Source of the DNA: Ensifer aridi
GTDB taxonomy: Bacteria; Pseudomonadota; Alphaproteobacteria; Rhizobiales; Rhizobiaceae
Assembly (NCBI RefSeq): GCF_002078505.1
Contig: NZ_LUAV01000010.1
Span: 95,599-148,937, forward strand
DNA length: 53,339 nucleotides
Direction of reading: 5' to 3'
The number at the start of each line of letters is the position of its first letter. Within the stretch, counting starts at the first letter, position 1. This document shows positions 1-7,998 of the stretch, piece after piece. The notes beneath the pieces are model-generated. The model was not told where the DNA came from. It made no database searches and saw nothing but the letters and a program-made list of their open reading frames with translations. Both the position numbers and the translations under genes were made by a program.

Positions 1-21
1 CGCGCGGCGCTGTAGGCGAGC

Positions 22-240
22 TTACCCGTCGAACCGGCCGTGAAATGCATCCTCGACCGATTCGACGCCTATCGCCACGTTGATACCCTTGACCACCGTT
101 GCGCCAGCAGTCTTGAGATCGACAACGGTTTGCAAAGGGCTTGTGCTGGGCACCGTCAGCGGCGCGACCTTCCCAGAATCCAGGTCGACGACATAAAGAC
201 CTTCCTCGCCAACGAAGCCGATAACAGCAACTCTCGCCAT
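22..240 (-). CDS. Putative RiPP precursor-like peptide (single-unit paralogue)
   Basis: This gene encodes 72 residues with no Cys. Its N-terminal part (MARVAVIGFVGEEGLYVVDL) resembles the start of the repeat peptide at 2421-2795 (MSQMMILGVKGETGLWLVDF). Its C-terminal part (VAIGVESVEDAFHGRF) aligns without gaps to one repeat unit of that peptide, sharing E-S/T-x-E-x-AF-x-G. I infer a second substrate of the same YcaO/TfuA pair carrying one core. The ATG at 240 was chosen because a purine-rich GAGGGGAAGGG stretch precedes it; an upstream ATG at 273 has no such site. It begins 29 bases after the regulator stop, so the two are probably co-transcribed. The family is not one I can name. Confidence 0.7.
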   Translation of the reverse strand: MARVAVIGFVGEEGLYVVDLDSGKVAPLTVPSTSPLQTVVDLKTAGATVVKGINVAIGVESVEDAFHGRFDG

Positions 241-269
241 ATGCTTTCCCTTCCCCTCAGGTTCTAAGT

Positions 270-2189
270 TCAAAATCCCGCCTTCTTCAGGCCCTCACGA
301 TAGATGTCCTTGTGCCACTGCTCCTTGATAGGCACGATCGACAGCCACTTTTCCACATCAAAGTCCGGGTGTGTTTCGCGAGCCCTGCGGACGAAAACGC
401 GTGCCTTTGTGTTGTCGCCCAGCATGGCCCAGCTCGCAGCCGAAAGCCGGTCGGCCAAGCTGGGCTCGGTCATCCTATCGACGTAGGACAGCGCCGCCTC
501 GAAACGACCGAGACCGTAATTGGCGCCGGCGGCTGTCCAAAGGTAGGCATCGGGGCTCAGCGGATTGAGCTCGATGGCGTGCTCGATCTTCTGACACGCG
601 TCGTCCAGACGCGAATAGTGGGCCAGCGTGTCCGCATGGTCGGCGATGACATCCGCATAATGGGGACTGAGCGTTTCCGCCAATTCCAACGCTTCGACGC
701 TCTCGTCGAGTGCGCCTTGCTGTAGTTTTGTCACGCCAAGCTCGCGATAGCCATCCGCCATGTCGTTAGCCGCTTCGATCGCCTGCAATGCATAGGCTTC
801 GGCTGATTTCAGCAGATCCGCGTCGCCGCGTGCCGTCAGCAGCCACTCCTCCGAATAGGTTCGCGCGATCGAACTCAGCGCTGGAGCGAAGTTGGCGCTC
901 TCGTGCAGCACAGCCTTCATCTCCTTCCTGGCGCGCCGCAGATTGGGTAGGGTCAAGCGGCTGAAATACTGCCGTCCAATGAGATAGCGGTGATAGGCGG
1001 CGGGGTTCTGCTCGAAATGGGAGCGCGTGATCCTGTGGCGCTCGATCTCGCTTGCTACTGAAAGAGCCAGGCGGCGAGAAATGTCACGCTTGTTCCGCGC
1101 GAGCTCCATCCCGCCGAGGCTGAACCGTTCGGCCCAAACGACCTCGCTGGTCGGAAAAAAGATGAGCTGTGAGAACAGAGAAAGATCGTCAAGGCCCCCG
1201 GTTAGCCGAGTGTCGAGTACGTAGGTGAAGCCGTGGTGCTCGAACGTTGCCAGCTGATCTTCCGTTTTGCGGCTTATCTGAAGAGCGGAGTAAGGAGCCA
1301 GGACCTGAATGCTGTTGAGCATGCAAAAGCCGATGGTGATATCCTCCAGGAGCGAGGTCACGATCGCCGCAGATGCCGGGTCGCGGCTGTAGTTGCCGGG
1401 TGGCAGCAATGCCAATCGTGGCACTCGGGCCATCGGCTGGGTAGCCGGTTCGGTCGCTGATACCGCCTCTAAGCTTGGCGACCGAACGGCGACCTGCGAT
1501 GGCGCGCTCGATTGGTTCGTCGATGTCCATGACGACAGCCGATCGTTGCGCCGTTCAAAAGTGCGTCGAAGATGATCCACCTCCGCCTGAGCGTCGTAAG
1601 CCCGCAGAAGAGCTTCGTGCGCACTCTCGTCCAGCGGGCGCGCAAGGGAGACAACAAGTGCCGCTTCCTTGACAAGGCCGCGCTGGTCAGATGTCGAAGC
1701 GAGAGGGGTAAGGGTCTGCAAGGCGTGTTCCAGCCCTACCAGTTGCCGTTCTCGTTGCTGCGCCAGCCAGCCATCAAAGATGGGATTCCTGAGGTTGATT
1801 TCGTCGAGGAACACCCCCTGCAGACATTCGACGAGCAGCTTCAACCTCTCGAAAGGTTCGCGGGATCCGCTTGCTCCGAACGGCGAAACATCGCAGTCGA
1901 GCGAAGTCCGATCGAGCTCGATCCGGTTCTCGGAAAACGAGAGAAAATGCGCGTTGAGCTCCGATTGTCGGCTTTTTACCCTCAAAATCAAGCTGCGGAG
2001 ATTGGTGAATGAAGTCGCCAGACTGGCGTCTCCCCAAAGCAGCTCTGCCACGGTTGCTCTTGTGACCGAAGGCCGATCGGTCGCAAACAGATAGGCGAGG
2101 ATCACGAGCCCTTTTTCCGGGAAAGCGACGGTGCTCCCTTGCCCGTCGAGCAGTTCCAAACCGCCAAAAGTCCGCAGTGAAAATCTCAT
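270..2189 (-). CDS. SARP-like (BTAD) transcriptional regulator with TPR repeats
   Basis: This 639-residue protein is probably the pathway-specific regulator of the peptide cluster. Residues about 1-95 resemble an OmpR-type winged helix as in SARP/AfsR regulators (MRFSLRTFGGLELLDG, then a VAELLW segment). A bacterial transcriptional activation-like helical domain follows to about 230. Residues about 260-390 resemble the TolB-N/FlgO-like domain found in CadC- and cyclase-type regulators (ALLPPGNYSRDPAS). The C-terminal 200 residues hold TPR-like helices. No membrane segment is seen, so it should be cytoplasmic. It is transcribed away from the ycaO-tfuA operon and towards the small peptide gene at 22-240. 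The start at 2189 follows GGTGG and begins directly with the winged-helix domain. SARP architecture is typical of actinobacterial antibiotic clusters, less so of rhizobia. Confidence 0.8.
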   Translation of the reverse strand: MRFSLRTFGGLELLDGQGSTVAFPEKGLVILAYLFATDRPSVTRATVAELLWGDASLATSFTNLRSLILRVKSRQSELNAHFLSFSENRIELDRTSLDCDVSPFGASGSREPFERLKLLVECLQGVFLDEINLRNPIFDGWLAQQRERQLVGLEHALQTLTPLASTSDQRGLVKEAALVVSLARPLDESAHEALLRAYDAQAEVDHLRRTFERRNDRLSSWTSTNQSSAPSQVAVRSPSLEAVSATEPATQPMARVPRLALLPPGNYSRDPASAAIVTSLLEDITIGFCMLNSIQVLAPYSALQISRKTEDQLATFEHHGFTYVLDTRLTGGLDDLSLFSQLIFFPTSEVVWAERFSLGGMELARNKRDISRRLALSVASEIERHRITRSHFEQNPAAYHRYLIGRQYFSRLTLPNLRRARKEMKAVLHESANFAPALSSIARTYSEEWLLTARGDADLLKSAEAYALQAIEAANDMADGYRELGVTKLQQGALDESVEALELAETLSPHYADVIADHADTLAHYSRLDDACQKIEHAIELNPLSPDAYLWTAAGANYGLGRFEAALSYVDRMTEPSLADRLSAASWAMLGDNTKARVFVRRARETHPDFDVEKWLSIVPIKEQWHKDIYREGLKKAGF

Positions 2190-2420
2190 GTATTGCCACC
2201 AGCCGTCCTGCGCTCGGGGACATCCACCCAAAGTAGAACTTGCCAAACGGAAGTTGCGTCAGCCTGACGGCCATCCCCTCTGCCTGCTTATAATGATTGA
2301 ACGCCTGCTAAATTACAACGGCCGCTTTCATTCGACGAGGGCATTCGCTATGGTCAGTTGCGTCGTACGAGGCACCACATAAGAGCACTTTTTTATTACT
2401 CACCAGCACAGGAGACTTGC
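2190..2420. promoter_or_regulatory. Divergent intergenic region of the YcaO/TfuA cluster
   Basis: This 231-base gap separates the regulator (leftward) from the repeat peptide-ycaO-tfuA operon (rightward), so it must hold promoters for both. It is locally AT-rich around 2305-2320 and 2380-2400. An AGGAGA ribosome-binding site lies at about 2409-2414, ahead of the ATG at 2421. I could not define -35/-10 boxes or direct repeats typical of SARP operators with confidence. Confidence 0.4.
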
Positions 2421-2795
2421 ATGTCGCAAATGATGATTCTGGGTGTAAAGGGTGAAACTGGCCTTTGGCTTGTCGACTTCGGCGCAGGCACCGTTACGCC
2501 GATGGAGGGAAAGCGCGAGGACTTTGTCGCACATACCGACGGCCGAACCGAGATCATAGACGAAGTTGCTTCGGATGCTGATCTGGCAGTCTGCTTCGAA
2601 GCAAAAGAGTCCGCCTTCTCCGGCCATTTTTACAAGACCGGCTCCGCAGCGGTCATTGCTGTCGCGTTCGAAACAAAAGAGCCAGCTTTCTCCGGCCATG
2701 TCTACCGCACCGGCTCCACAGTCGATATCGCCGTCGCGTTCGAAACAAAAGAGCCGGCCTTCTCCGGCCATATGTACCGCACGCCTGCTGAGTGA
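2421..2795 (+). CDS. Multi-core RiPP precursor-like peptide with three tandem repeats
   Basis: This 124-residue peptide starts with a leader-like region (residues 1-55). Three 24-residue repeats follow, beginning at residues 56, 80 and 104, the last one shortened to 21 residues. The repeat consensus is AVAFETKEPAFSGHxYRTGS. Units 2 and 3 are almost identical in DNA as well, while unit 1 differs most and carries the only Cys (AVCFEAKESAF). The gene sits directly upstream of ycaO, and its TGA overlaps a GTG start of ycaO. Position, size, repeat structure and the paralogue at 22-240 all suggest a RiPP precursor with several cores, though this is inference. It could instead be a repetitive structural or binding peptide. 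ATG 2421 has an AGGAGA ribosome-binding site. Confidence 0.75.
   Translation: MSQMMILGVKGETGLWLVDFGAGTVTPMEGKREDFVAHTDGRTEIIDEVASDADLAVCFEAKESAFSGHFYKTGSAAVIAVAFETKEPAFSGHVYRTGSTVDIAVAFETKEPAFSGHMYRTPAE
2586..2792 (+). repeat. Three 72-base in-frame tandem repeats in the precursor gene
   Basis: The units lie at 2586-2657, 2658-2729 and 2730-2792 (the last is 9 bases short). Units 2 and 3 share long identical stretches around GCGTTCGAAACAAAAGAGCC and TTCTCCGGCCAT. This indicates recent duplication, while unit 1 is more diverged. Confidence 0.9.
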
Positions 2796-4009
2796 TCTCA
2801 GCTAGCGACATGGCAAGTGACGCGCCAGTGATTTGTTATTCGGATCGCGCCTGCACCCCGAATGAGACTCTGGCGCGCATCTCTTCTTCCCTTTCCGCTC
2901 ACGGAATAACCCGTCTCGCAAGGCTGACGGACCTCGATCAAATCGGCATCCCCGTGTGGAATGCCGTCGCCCCCAATTCGCGCTCGATCGCGATCAACCA
3001 GGGAAAAGGCATCCTTGATATCGACGCGAAGGTCTCAGCCGCAATGGAGGCCCTGGAGCGCTCCGTTGCCGAGGATCCCAAAGTTGAGACGAGGCGAATG
3101 AGCGTTCAGTCGCTGAACGACGAGGGCGCTTTTGTCGATCCGCTGCATAGCTTGATCAAGGCCGCGCAAACGGAAATCCGCGCCAATGAATTCGTCGACT
3201 GGACACTCGGCCGCGATATCGTATCGGAGCGCGATGTCTGGGTGCCGCGTGACGCCCTCTTGCTCGACGACACCAAGGACAACCGGTTCTGGCAGTCATC
3301 CGACGGCCTGGCGTCCGGAAATACTCTTCTGGAAGCGATGTTCCATGGCTTGCTCGAGCGGATTGAACGCGATGCGACAACCATCTGGCAATTCGTTTCG
3401 GGAGAAGAGAAAAAAGGCAAGTGCGTCGATGTGCATTCGATCAAAGACGCTGTTTTGAGCGACCTCGCCCGGAGAATAAATGTAGCCGGGTTCCAACTGC
3501 AGGTCTTCGACGTGACCAACGATATTGGCATCCCTTGTTTTGAGGCGTTCATCGCTCCTCAGGCAGCCCCCAATGCGGAGATTCGCTACATCGAAGTGAC
3601 AGGCGGCTACGGCGCGCACCCCAATCCTGTGCGTGCCGCGATCAGGGCGGTTACCGAGGCGGCGCAATCGCGGCTGACGTATATCAGCGGCGCACGCGAC
3701 GACATCCACCCGGAGACTTTTTCGCGGAACCTGCCCGCACACCTGCGGGACCTCCTGCTGTTGAATCCGGTTCCCTACGCGGCTCGGTTCGAAATAAGCG
3801 CCGGTACGACGCTTAAGGACATGCTGGCCTTCGTTGTCGACAAGCTGAAGGCGGCGGGAGTGAGCTCCGCGATCGCGGTTCCACTCAATCCAGGGGAACG
3901 GAACTTCAGCGTCGCAAAAGTTCTCGTTCCCGAATTGGAGAACCCGGACGGAAACCGTAAACGGCGATTCGGACCCCGGGCATTGAAAAGAATTTTGAGC
4001 TCAAGATGA
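2792..4009 (+). CDS. YcaO-domain peptide-modifying enzyme (TOMM/thioamide type)
   Basis: This 405-residue YcaO protein would activate peptide backbone amides with ATP to install azolines or, with a TfuA partner, thioamides. Family hallmarks are visible: SAAMEALER at residues 82-90, the SDGLASGNT-EAMFHGLLERIERD block at about 170-194, and AVTEAAQSRL near residue 290. A proline-rich C-terminal tail, common in azoline-forming YcaOs, is not apparent. The GTG start at 2792 overlaps the precursor stop (GTGA). An alternative ATG lies at 2810, and neither has a strong ribosome-binding site, so translational coupling is likely. It overlaps tfuA by 4 bases. The substrate is inferred to be the upstream repeat peptide. 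Confidence 0.88.
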   Translation: MISASDMASDAPVICYSDRACTPNETLARISSSLSAHGITRLARLTDLDQIGIPVWNAVAPNSRSIAINQGKGILDIDAKVSAAMEALERSVAEDPKVETRRMSVQSLNDEGAFVDPLHSLIKAAQTEIRANEFVDWTLGRDIVSERDVWVPRDALLLDDTKDNRFWQSSDGLASGNTLLEAMFHGLLERIERDATTIWQFVSGEEKKGKCVDVHSIKDAVLSDLARRINVAGFQLQVFDVTNDIGIPCFEAFIAPQAAPNAEIRYIEVTGGYGAHPNPVRAAIRAVTEAAQSRLTYISGARDDIHPETFSRNLPAHLRDLLLLNPVPYAARFEISAGTTLKDMLAFVVDKLKAAGVSSAIAVPLNPGERNFSVAKVLVPELENPDGNRKRRFGPRALKRILSSR

Positions 4010-4722
4010 GAGTTATCTTCGGCGGACCAACATTCTACGGCGCAAGCTTAACACCCGATCCGGCCTATCAATTGCGTCCGCCTGCGAGACAGGGAGACTT
4101 CTACAAGGCGATCCAGGAGGGCGCCAATGTGATCGGGCTCGTGGACGGCGTCTACGAATACGTGCCGGCTATTTGGCATAAGGAAATCCTCTTCGGGCTT
4201 GCCGAGGGCGTTCACATCTTTGGAGCGGCAAGCATGGGGGCTCTGCGTGCGGCGGAATGCGCACCTTTCGGGATGGTCGGCATCGGACGGATTTACGAGG
4301 ATTATGCAAGCGGCGCGCTGGAAGACGACGCGGAAGTCGCGCAATCTCACGGGCCCGCCGAATTGGGCTTTCTTCCCTTAAGCGAGCCACTTGTGAATGT
4401 CCAGGCAACGCTGGCGCGCTGCCTGCAGGCGGAGCTCATCACTCCTGACGAACATGACCGCTTGCTGGCGGCTGCGGGCGCAACCTTCTTCAAGGATCGA
4501 ACCTATAAGGGACTGGTCTCGTCTGCGATTGCCAACCGGGACAGGGCCACCGCCATGCTTGCGATTTTGCGTGAAAACAGCGTCAATCAGAAGCTTCGCG
4601 ATGCCGAAATGCTCGTCGAAGCGGTCGTTGGTACGCCGGACAAACGTTGCGTCCCGCAAAGGGACTGGAGCTTCAACAAGACGAGCGTTTGGGAGGCTCT
4701 CTTTCCATCGACCGGAAACTGA
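4006..4722 (+). CDS. TfuA-family protein, partner of YcaO
   Basis: This 238-residue protein matches the TfuA core family, named after the trifolitoxin locus of Rhizobium leguminosarum. Recognisable segments are MRVIFGGPTFYG, GLVDGVYE, WHKEILFGLAEG, and GAASMGALRAAEC near residues 71-83. It starts with an ATGA overlap to ycaO, implying stoichiometric co-translation. In characterised archaeal and bacterial systems TfuA assists YcaO in backbone thioamidation, probably by helping supply sulfur. That role is known for the family, not shown here. No signal peptide or membrane segment is evident. Confidence 0.88.
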   Translation: MRVIFGGPTFYGASLTPDPAYQLRPPARQGDFYKAIQEGANVIGLVDGVYEYVPAIWHKEILFGLAEGVHIFGAASMGALRAAECAPFGMVGIGRIYEDYASGALEDDAEVAQSHGPAELGFLPLSEPLVNVQATLARCLQAELITPDEHDRLLAAAGATFFKDRTYKGLVSSAIANRDRATAMLAILRENSVNQKLRDAEMLVEAVVGTPDKRCVPQRDWSFNKTSVWEALFPSTGN

Positions 4723-4737
4723 CGCCGACCGTCAGTT
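4717..4737. terminator. Short hairpin between convergent tfuA and ABC permease genes
   Basis: The arms AACTGAC (4717-4723) and GTCAGTT (4731-4737) flank a 7-base loop. The hairpin overlaps both stop codons. There is no T-run, so a terminator role is only possible. Confidence 0.3.
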
Positions 4738-5493
4738 GCGCAGCCTGTAACCCGTGCGGAAAATCCAGGTCAGAACGGACATGCAAAGGGCGAGAAAGAC
4801 GAGCATGATGGCTGCGCTGGCGAGCGGATCGACGTCGGAAATCTCGAAGAAGCTCCAGCGGAAACCACTGATCAGGTAGAGCACCGGGTTGAAATGACTG
4901 ACCGCCTGCCAGAACGGCGGCAGCATGTCGATCGAGTAGAAGCTGCCGCCCAGGAAGACGAGCGGCGGGATTACCAGCATCGGGATCAGGTTCAATTGCT
5001 CGAAATCCTTCGCCCAGATGCCGATGATGAAGCCGAACAGGCTGAAGGTGATCGCGGTCAGAACGAAGAAGAAGAGCATCGCGAATGGATGGGCGATGCT
5101 GAGATCCACGAACAGCGACGCCGTGATCAGGATGATCGTGCCAATCATCAGTCCCTTTGTCGCCGCCGCCCCGACATAGCCGAGGACGATCTCGATCATG
5201 GAGATCGGCGAGGACAGCACTTCATAGATTGTGCCGGTGAATTTCGGGAAATAGATACCGAACGAGCCGTTGCCGATGCATTGCGTCAGAAGCGTCAGCA
5301 TCATCAGGCCGGGGGTGATGAACGCGCCATAGGATACGCCCTCGATCTCCTGAATGCGTCCGCCGATGGCCGCGCCGAAGACAATGAAGTAGAGCGAAGT
5401 GGATATGACCGGCGAGACGACGCTCTGCAGCAGCGTGCGGCGCGTACGCGCCATCTCGAAGAAATAGATGGACTTGATCGCTTCGATGTTCAT
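4732..5493 (-). CDS. ABC-2 type transporter permease (YadH/NodJ-like)
   Basis: This 253-residue inner-membrane protein has about six hydrophobic segments and the ABC-2 layout. A cytoplasmic N-terminus with an [13 protein letters not shown] segment is followed by paired membrane helices and an [19 protein letters not shown] loop. It overlaps the ATPase gene by 4 bases (ATGA), so the two form an exporter. It lies convergent to tfuA and could export the modified peptide. However, it resembles widespread housekeeping rhizobial exporters, and it is not in the peptide operon, so I leave its substrate open. Confidence 0.85.
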   Translation of the reverse strand: MNIEAIKSIYFFEMARTRRTLLQSVVSPVISTSLYFIVFGAAIGGRIQEIEGVSYGAFITPGLMMLTLLTQCIGNGSFGIYFPKFTGTIYEVLSSPISMIEIVLGYVGAAATKGLMIGTIILITASLFVDLSIAHPFAMLFFFVLTAITFSLFGFIIGIWAKDFEQLNLIPMLVIPPLVFLGGSFYSIDMLPPFWQAVSHFNPVLYLISGFRWSFFEISDVDPLASAAIMLVFLALCMSVLTWIFRTGYRLRN

Positions 5494-6416
5494 CGCCCAG
5501 CCTCCACGATCTCCACAAAAATGTCCTCGAGCGAACTCTGCCGCGTCGAGATATCACGAAGCCTGATACCGGCCTCGGCGAGTGCCGCGAGGAGCGCGGT
5601 GATGCCGGTGCGCTCCGCACTGGTATCGTAATCGTAGATCAGGCATTGCCCGTCTTCGTCCAGTGTCAGGTTATAGGATGCCAACGATTGCGGGAGGCGC
5701 TCCAGCGGATGGGCGAGATCGACGCGCAACTGCTTGCGGCCGAGCTTCGTCATCAGCGCATCTTTCTCCTCGACGAGCAGGATCTCTCCGCCATTGATGA
5801 CGGCGATCCGGTCGGCGATCTCCTCCGCCTCTTCGATATAGTGCGTCGTCAGAATGATCGTCACGCCTGAGGCACGCAGCCGCTGGACGACATCCCACAT
5901 GCTCTTGCGCAGGCTGACATCGACGCCGGCGGTCGGCTCGTCGAGGAAGAGCACGCGCGGCTCATGCGAGAGCGCCTTGGCGATCAGCACACGCCGCTTC
6001 ATGCCGCCCGAAAGCTCGCGCAGCGTGTTGTCCTTCTTGTTCCAGAGAGAGAGGTCCTTCAGCACCTTTTCGATATGGGCCGGGTCTGGTTTCTTGCCGT
6101 GCAGCCCGCGCGAAAAGGAAACGGTGTTCCAGACTGTCTCGAAGGCGTCCGTCGTGAGCTCCTGTGGCACGAGCCCGATCATCGCCCGGGTCTGGCGGAA
6201 GTCGCGCACGACATCGTTGCCGCCGACGGTGACCTTGCCGCTGGTCGCATTGACGATGCCGCAGACGATCGAGATGAGAGTCGTTTTGCCGGCACCGTTC
6301 GGCCCGAGAAGAGCGAGAATCTCCCCCTCCTCGATATCGAGACTGACGCCCTTCAGCGCCTGAAAACCCGAGGCATAGGTCTTCGACAGGTTGGAAATGG
6401 AAACGATGGGTGTCAT
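5490..6416 (-). CDS. ABC transporter ATP-binding protein (YadG/NodI-like)
   Basis: This 308-residue ATPase has Walker [10 protein letters not shown] at about residues 39-47, a Q-loop at VPQE, the signature LSGGMKRR, and Walker [15 protein letters not shown]-terminal domain of about 80 residues follows, as in drug and polysaccharide ABC-2 exporters. It is translationally coupled to the permease at 4732-5493. The 185 bases upstream, to the bigR stop, contain no other gene. Confidence 0.88.
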   Translation of the reverse strand: MTPIVSISNLSKTYASGFQALKGVSLDIEEGEILALLGPNGAGKTTLISIVCGIVNATSGKVTVGGNDVVRDFRQTRAMIGLVPQELTTDAFETVWNTVSFSRGLHGKKPDPAHIEKVLKDLSLWNKKDNTLRELSGGMKRRVLIAKALSHEPRVLFLDEPTAGVDVSLRKSMWDVVQRLRASGVTIILTTHYIEEAEEIADRIAVINGGEILLVEEKDALMTKLGRKQLRVDLAHPLERLPQSLASYNLTLDEDGQCLIYDYDTSAERTGITALLAALAEAGIRLRDISTRQSSLEDIFVEIVEAGR

Positions 6417-6601
6417 GAACAGATCCGGAAACCGTGCGATATCGGCAGAGGTGCTGCTCTATATGGGCCGATTCACATGGATTTGCAGCCCGTCCAGAAC
6501 AAATTTGCAGGTGACGCTGCGTCAACGAACATCGATTCCGCCAATATCGAGGTGGCGACCGGCCAACGGATCGCTGAAGACAATTACCAATCGGAACACA
6601 C

Positions 6602-6934
6602 TCAGTGCCTGGTATGCTCGCGGCAGAAGATCCCGTAAAGCGCCATGACCAGACGCGCTGCCTTCTCCTCCTTGAGCCGGTAGAAGACCTGTTTGGCGTC
6701 CCGCCGCGTCGCGACGATGTCGGCCTCACGCAGTACGGTCAGTTGTTGCGACAGGGTCGGCTGGTGGATCCCCAGTGTCTCTTCCAACTGGCTGACCGAG
6801 TGCTCGCCTCCGACCAGGGTGCAGACGATCTTCAAGCGGTTCTGGTTTGCCAGTGTTTTGAGCAGCGCCGTAGCTTCAGCCGTCCGCTCGCCCATGTCGG
6901 GACGAACATTGCGGAATTTCATCACCGTTCCCAT
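6602..6934 (-). CDS. bigR: ArsR-family persulfide-sensing repressor BigR
   Basis: This 110-residue winged-helix repressor has the ArsR fold (LKTLANQNRLKIVCTLV, then HQPTLSQQLTVLREADIV). The two Cys residues characteristic of BigR, which form a disulfide or tetrasulfide on oxidation by sulfur species, are at positions 38 and 104. The gene follows blh by 12 bases on the same strand, the operon order known from Agrobacterium and Xylella. It probably binds the AT-rich palindrome at 7865-7885 and represses its own operon until sulfide or persulfide accumulates. Confidence 0.85.
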   Translation of the reverse strand: MGTVMKFRNVRPDMGERTAEATALLKTLANQNRLKIVCTLVGGEHSVSQLEETLGIHQPTLSQQLTVLREADIVATRRDAKQVFYRLKEEKAARLVMALYGIFCREHTRH

Positions 6935-6946
6935 GGCCCCTCTCCC

Positions 6947-7837
6947 TCAGCTCCACGTCGTTCCCTTGAGCGCGTTGAGCGGAAATTTCAGGTAGCGCCC
7001 GCCATTGGCCTCCGGCTCCGGAAGCCGGCCGCCGCGAATATTCACCTGCAAGGCGTGCAGGATCAGCTTCGGCATTGGCAGCGTCTTGTCGCGCGCTTCG
7101 CGCAACTCGACGAATTGCTCTTCGGTCATGCCCGCAATATGTGGATTGCAGCGCTTCTCCTCGCCAACCGTGCTTTCCCAGCGCGCCTCGCGCCCGTTCG
7201 GCCGATAGTCATGGCCGGTGAAGATGCGGGTCTCGTCCGGCAGCGCTAGGATGGCATCGATCGAGCGCCACAACTGACGGGCGTCGCCACCCGGAAAGTC
7301 CGCGCGTGCGGTGCCGCTATCCGGCATGAAGATCGTGTCGTGCACGAAGGCCGCGTCACCGACGAGGTAGGTGACGGAAGCGAGCGTATGACCCGGCGAA
7401 TAGATGACGCGCCCTCCGATTTCGCCAATCGAAAAGTGCTCGTCGTCGGTGAAGAGATGGTCCCATTGCGAGCCATCCGCTGCCAATTCCGGCCAGTTGT
7501 AAATGCATTTCCAAAGCTTCTGGACGCGCACGACTTCCGATCCGATGCCGGTCGGCGCTCCGGTCCTTTCCTTCAGGTAAGCGGCGGCCGAAAAATGGTC
7601 CGCATGCGGATGAGTGTCGAGGATCCATTCGACCGCCAGGTCGTTCTCTTCGATGTAGTGGAGGATCAGGTCGGCTTGCACGGTCGCCGTCGTTCCCGAC
7701 TTCTCGTCGAAGTCGAGCACCGGATCAATGATGGCGCAGCGCCTCGTAGATGGATCCGAAACGACGTATTGGATGCTCCCCGTCCGTCCCTCATAAAAGC
7801 CCTTGACGTCTGGTCTTGCAGTGGCCGCTGCAGCCAT
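6947..7837 (-). CDS. blh: Persulfide dioxygenase-like metallo-beta-lactamase fold hydrolase (Blh)
   Basis: This 296-residue cytoplasmic protein belongs to the ETHE1-like metallo-beta-lactamase group. It has the metal motif HPHADH (about residue 80), GGRVIYSPGHTLAS with a metal His, and FTGHDYRP. ETHE1 proteins oxidise glutathione persulfide to sulfite. Together with BigR and the TauE/SafE exporter next door, this makes a sulfide detoxification unit. I chose the ATG at 7837 because GGAGGG sits six to eleven bases upstream, rather than ATGs at 7855 or 7870, which would run into the operator. Confidence 0.85.
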   Translation of the reverse strand: MAAAATARPDVKGFYEGRTGSIQYVVSDPSTRRCAIIDPVLDFDEKSGTTATVQADLILHYIEENDLAVEWILDTHPHADHFSAAAYLKERTGAPTGIGSEVVRVQKLWKCIYNWPELAADGSQWDHLFTDDEHFSIGEIGGRVIYSPGHTLASVTYLVGDAAFVHDTIFMPDSGTARADFPGGDARQLWRSIDAILALPDETRIFTGHDYRPNGREARWESTVGEEKRCNPHIAGMTEEQFVELREARDKTLPMPKLILHALQVNIRGGRLPEPEANGGRYLKFPLNALKGTTWS

Positions 7838-7864
7838 GAGTGCCCTCCGTTTCATATGATCAAT

Positions 7865-7885
7865 ATACAATTAAATATAATGTAT
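7865..7885. promoter_or_regulatory. AT-rich palindrome, probable BigR operator
   Basis: The arms ATACA and TGTAT (7865-7869 and 7881-7885) enclose an AT-only centre, 28 bases upstream of the blh start in an otherwise GC-rich sequence. The position fits repression of the blh-bigR operon. Assignment to BigR is inferred from the linked regulator. Confidence 0.6.
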
Positions 7886-7998
7886 GCTTGGTCAAACAGC
7901 GGGGCTGCGGAGCTGCATCAACTTAGCCTCGCCGACCCCCATAAACTCAAGGATTATCGCACAGGTTCGACCGCCAAGGGATCGAATCTTCATCCCGG

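Noticed and set aside
2400..2771. Minus-strand repeat-containing frame opposite the precursor gene
   Set aside because: The repeats are an inevitable mirror of the plus-strand array; the plus frame has the ribosome-binding site and operon context.
2586..2792. CRISPR-like interpretation of the 72-base repeats
   Set aside because: The repeats are contiguous without spacers and translate in frame into one peptide.
4732..6416. ABC exporter as the dedicated exporter of the modified peptide
   Set aside because: It is convergent to, not within, the peptide operon and looks like a common housekeeping rhizobial exporter. Export of the peptide remains possible but is unsupported.
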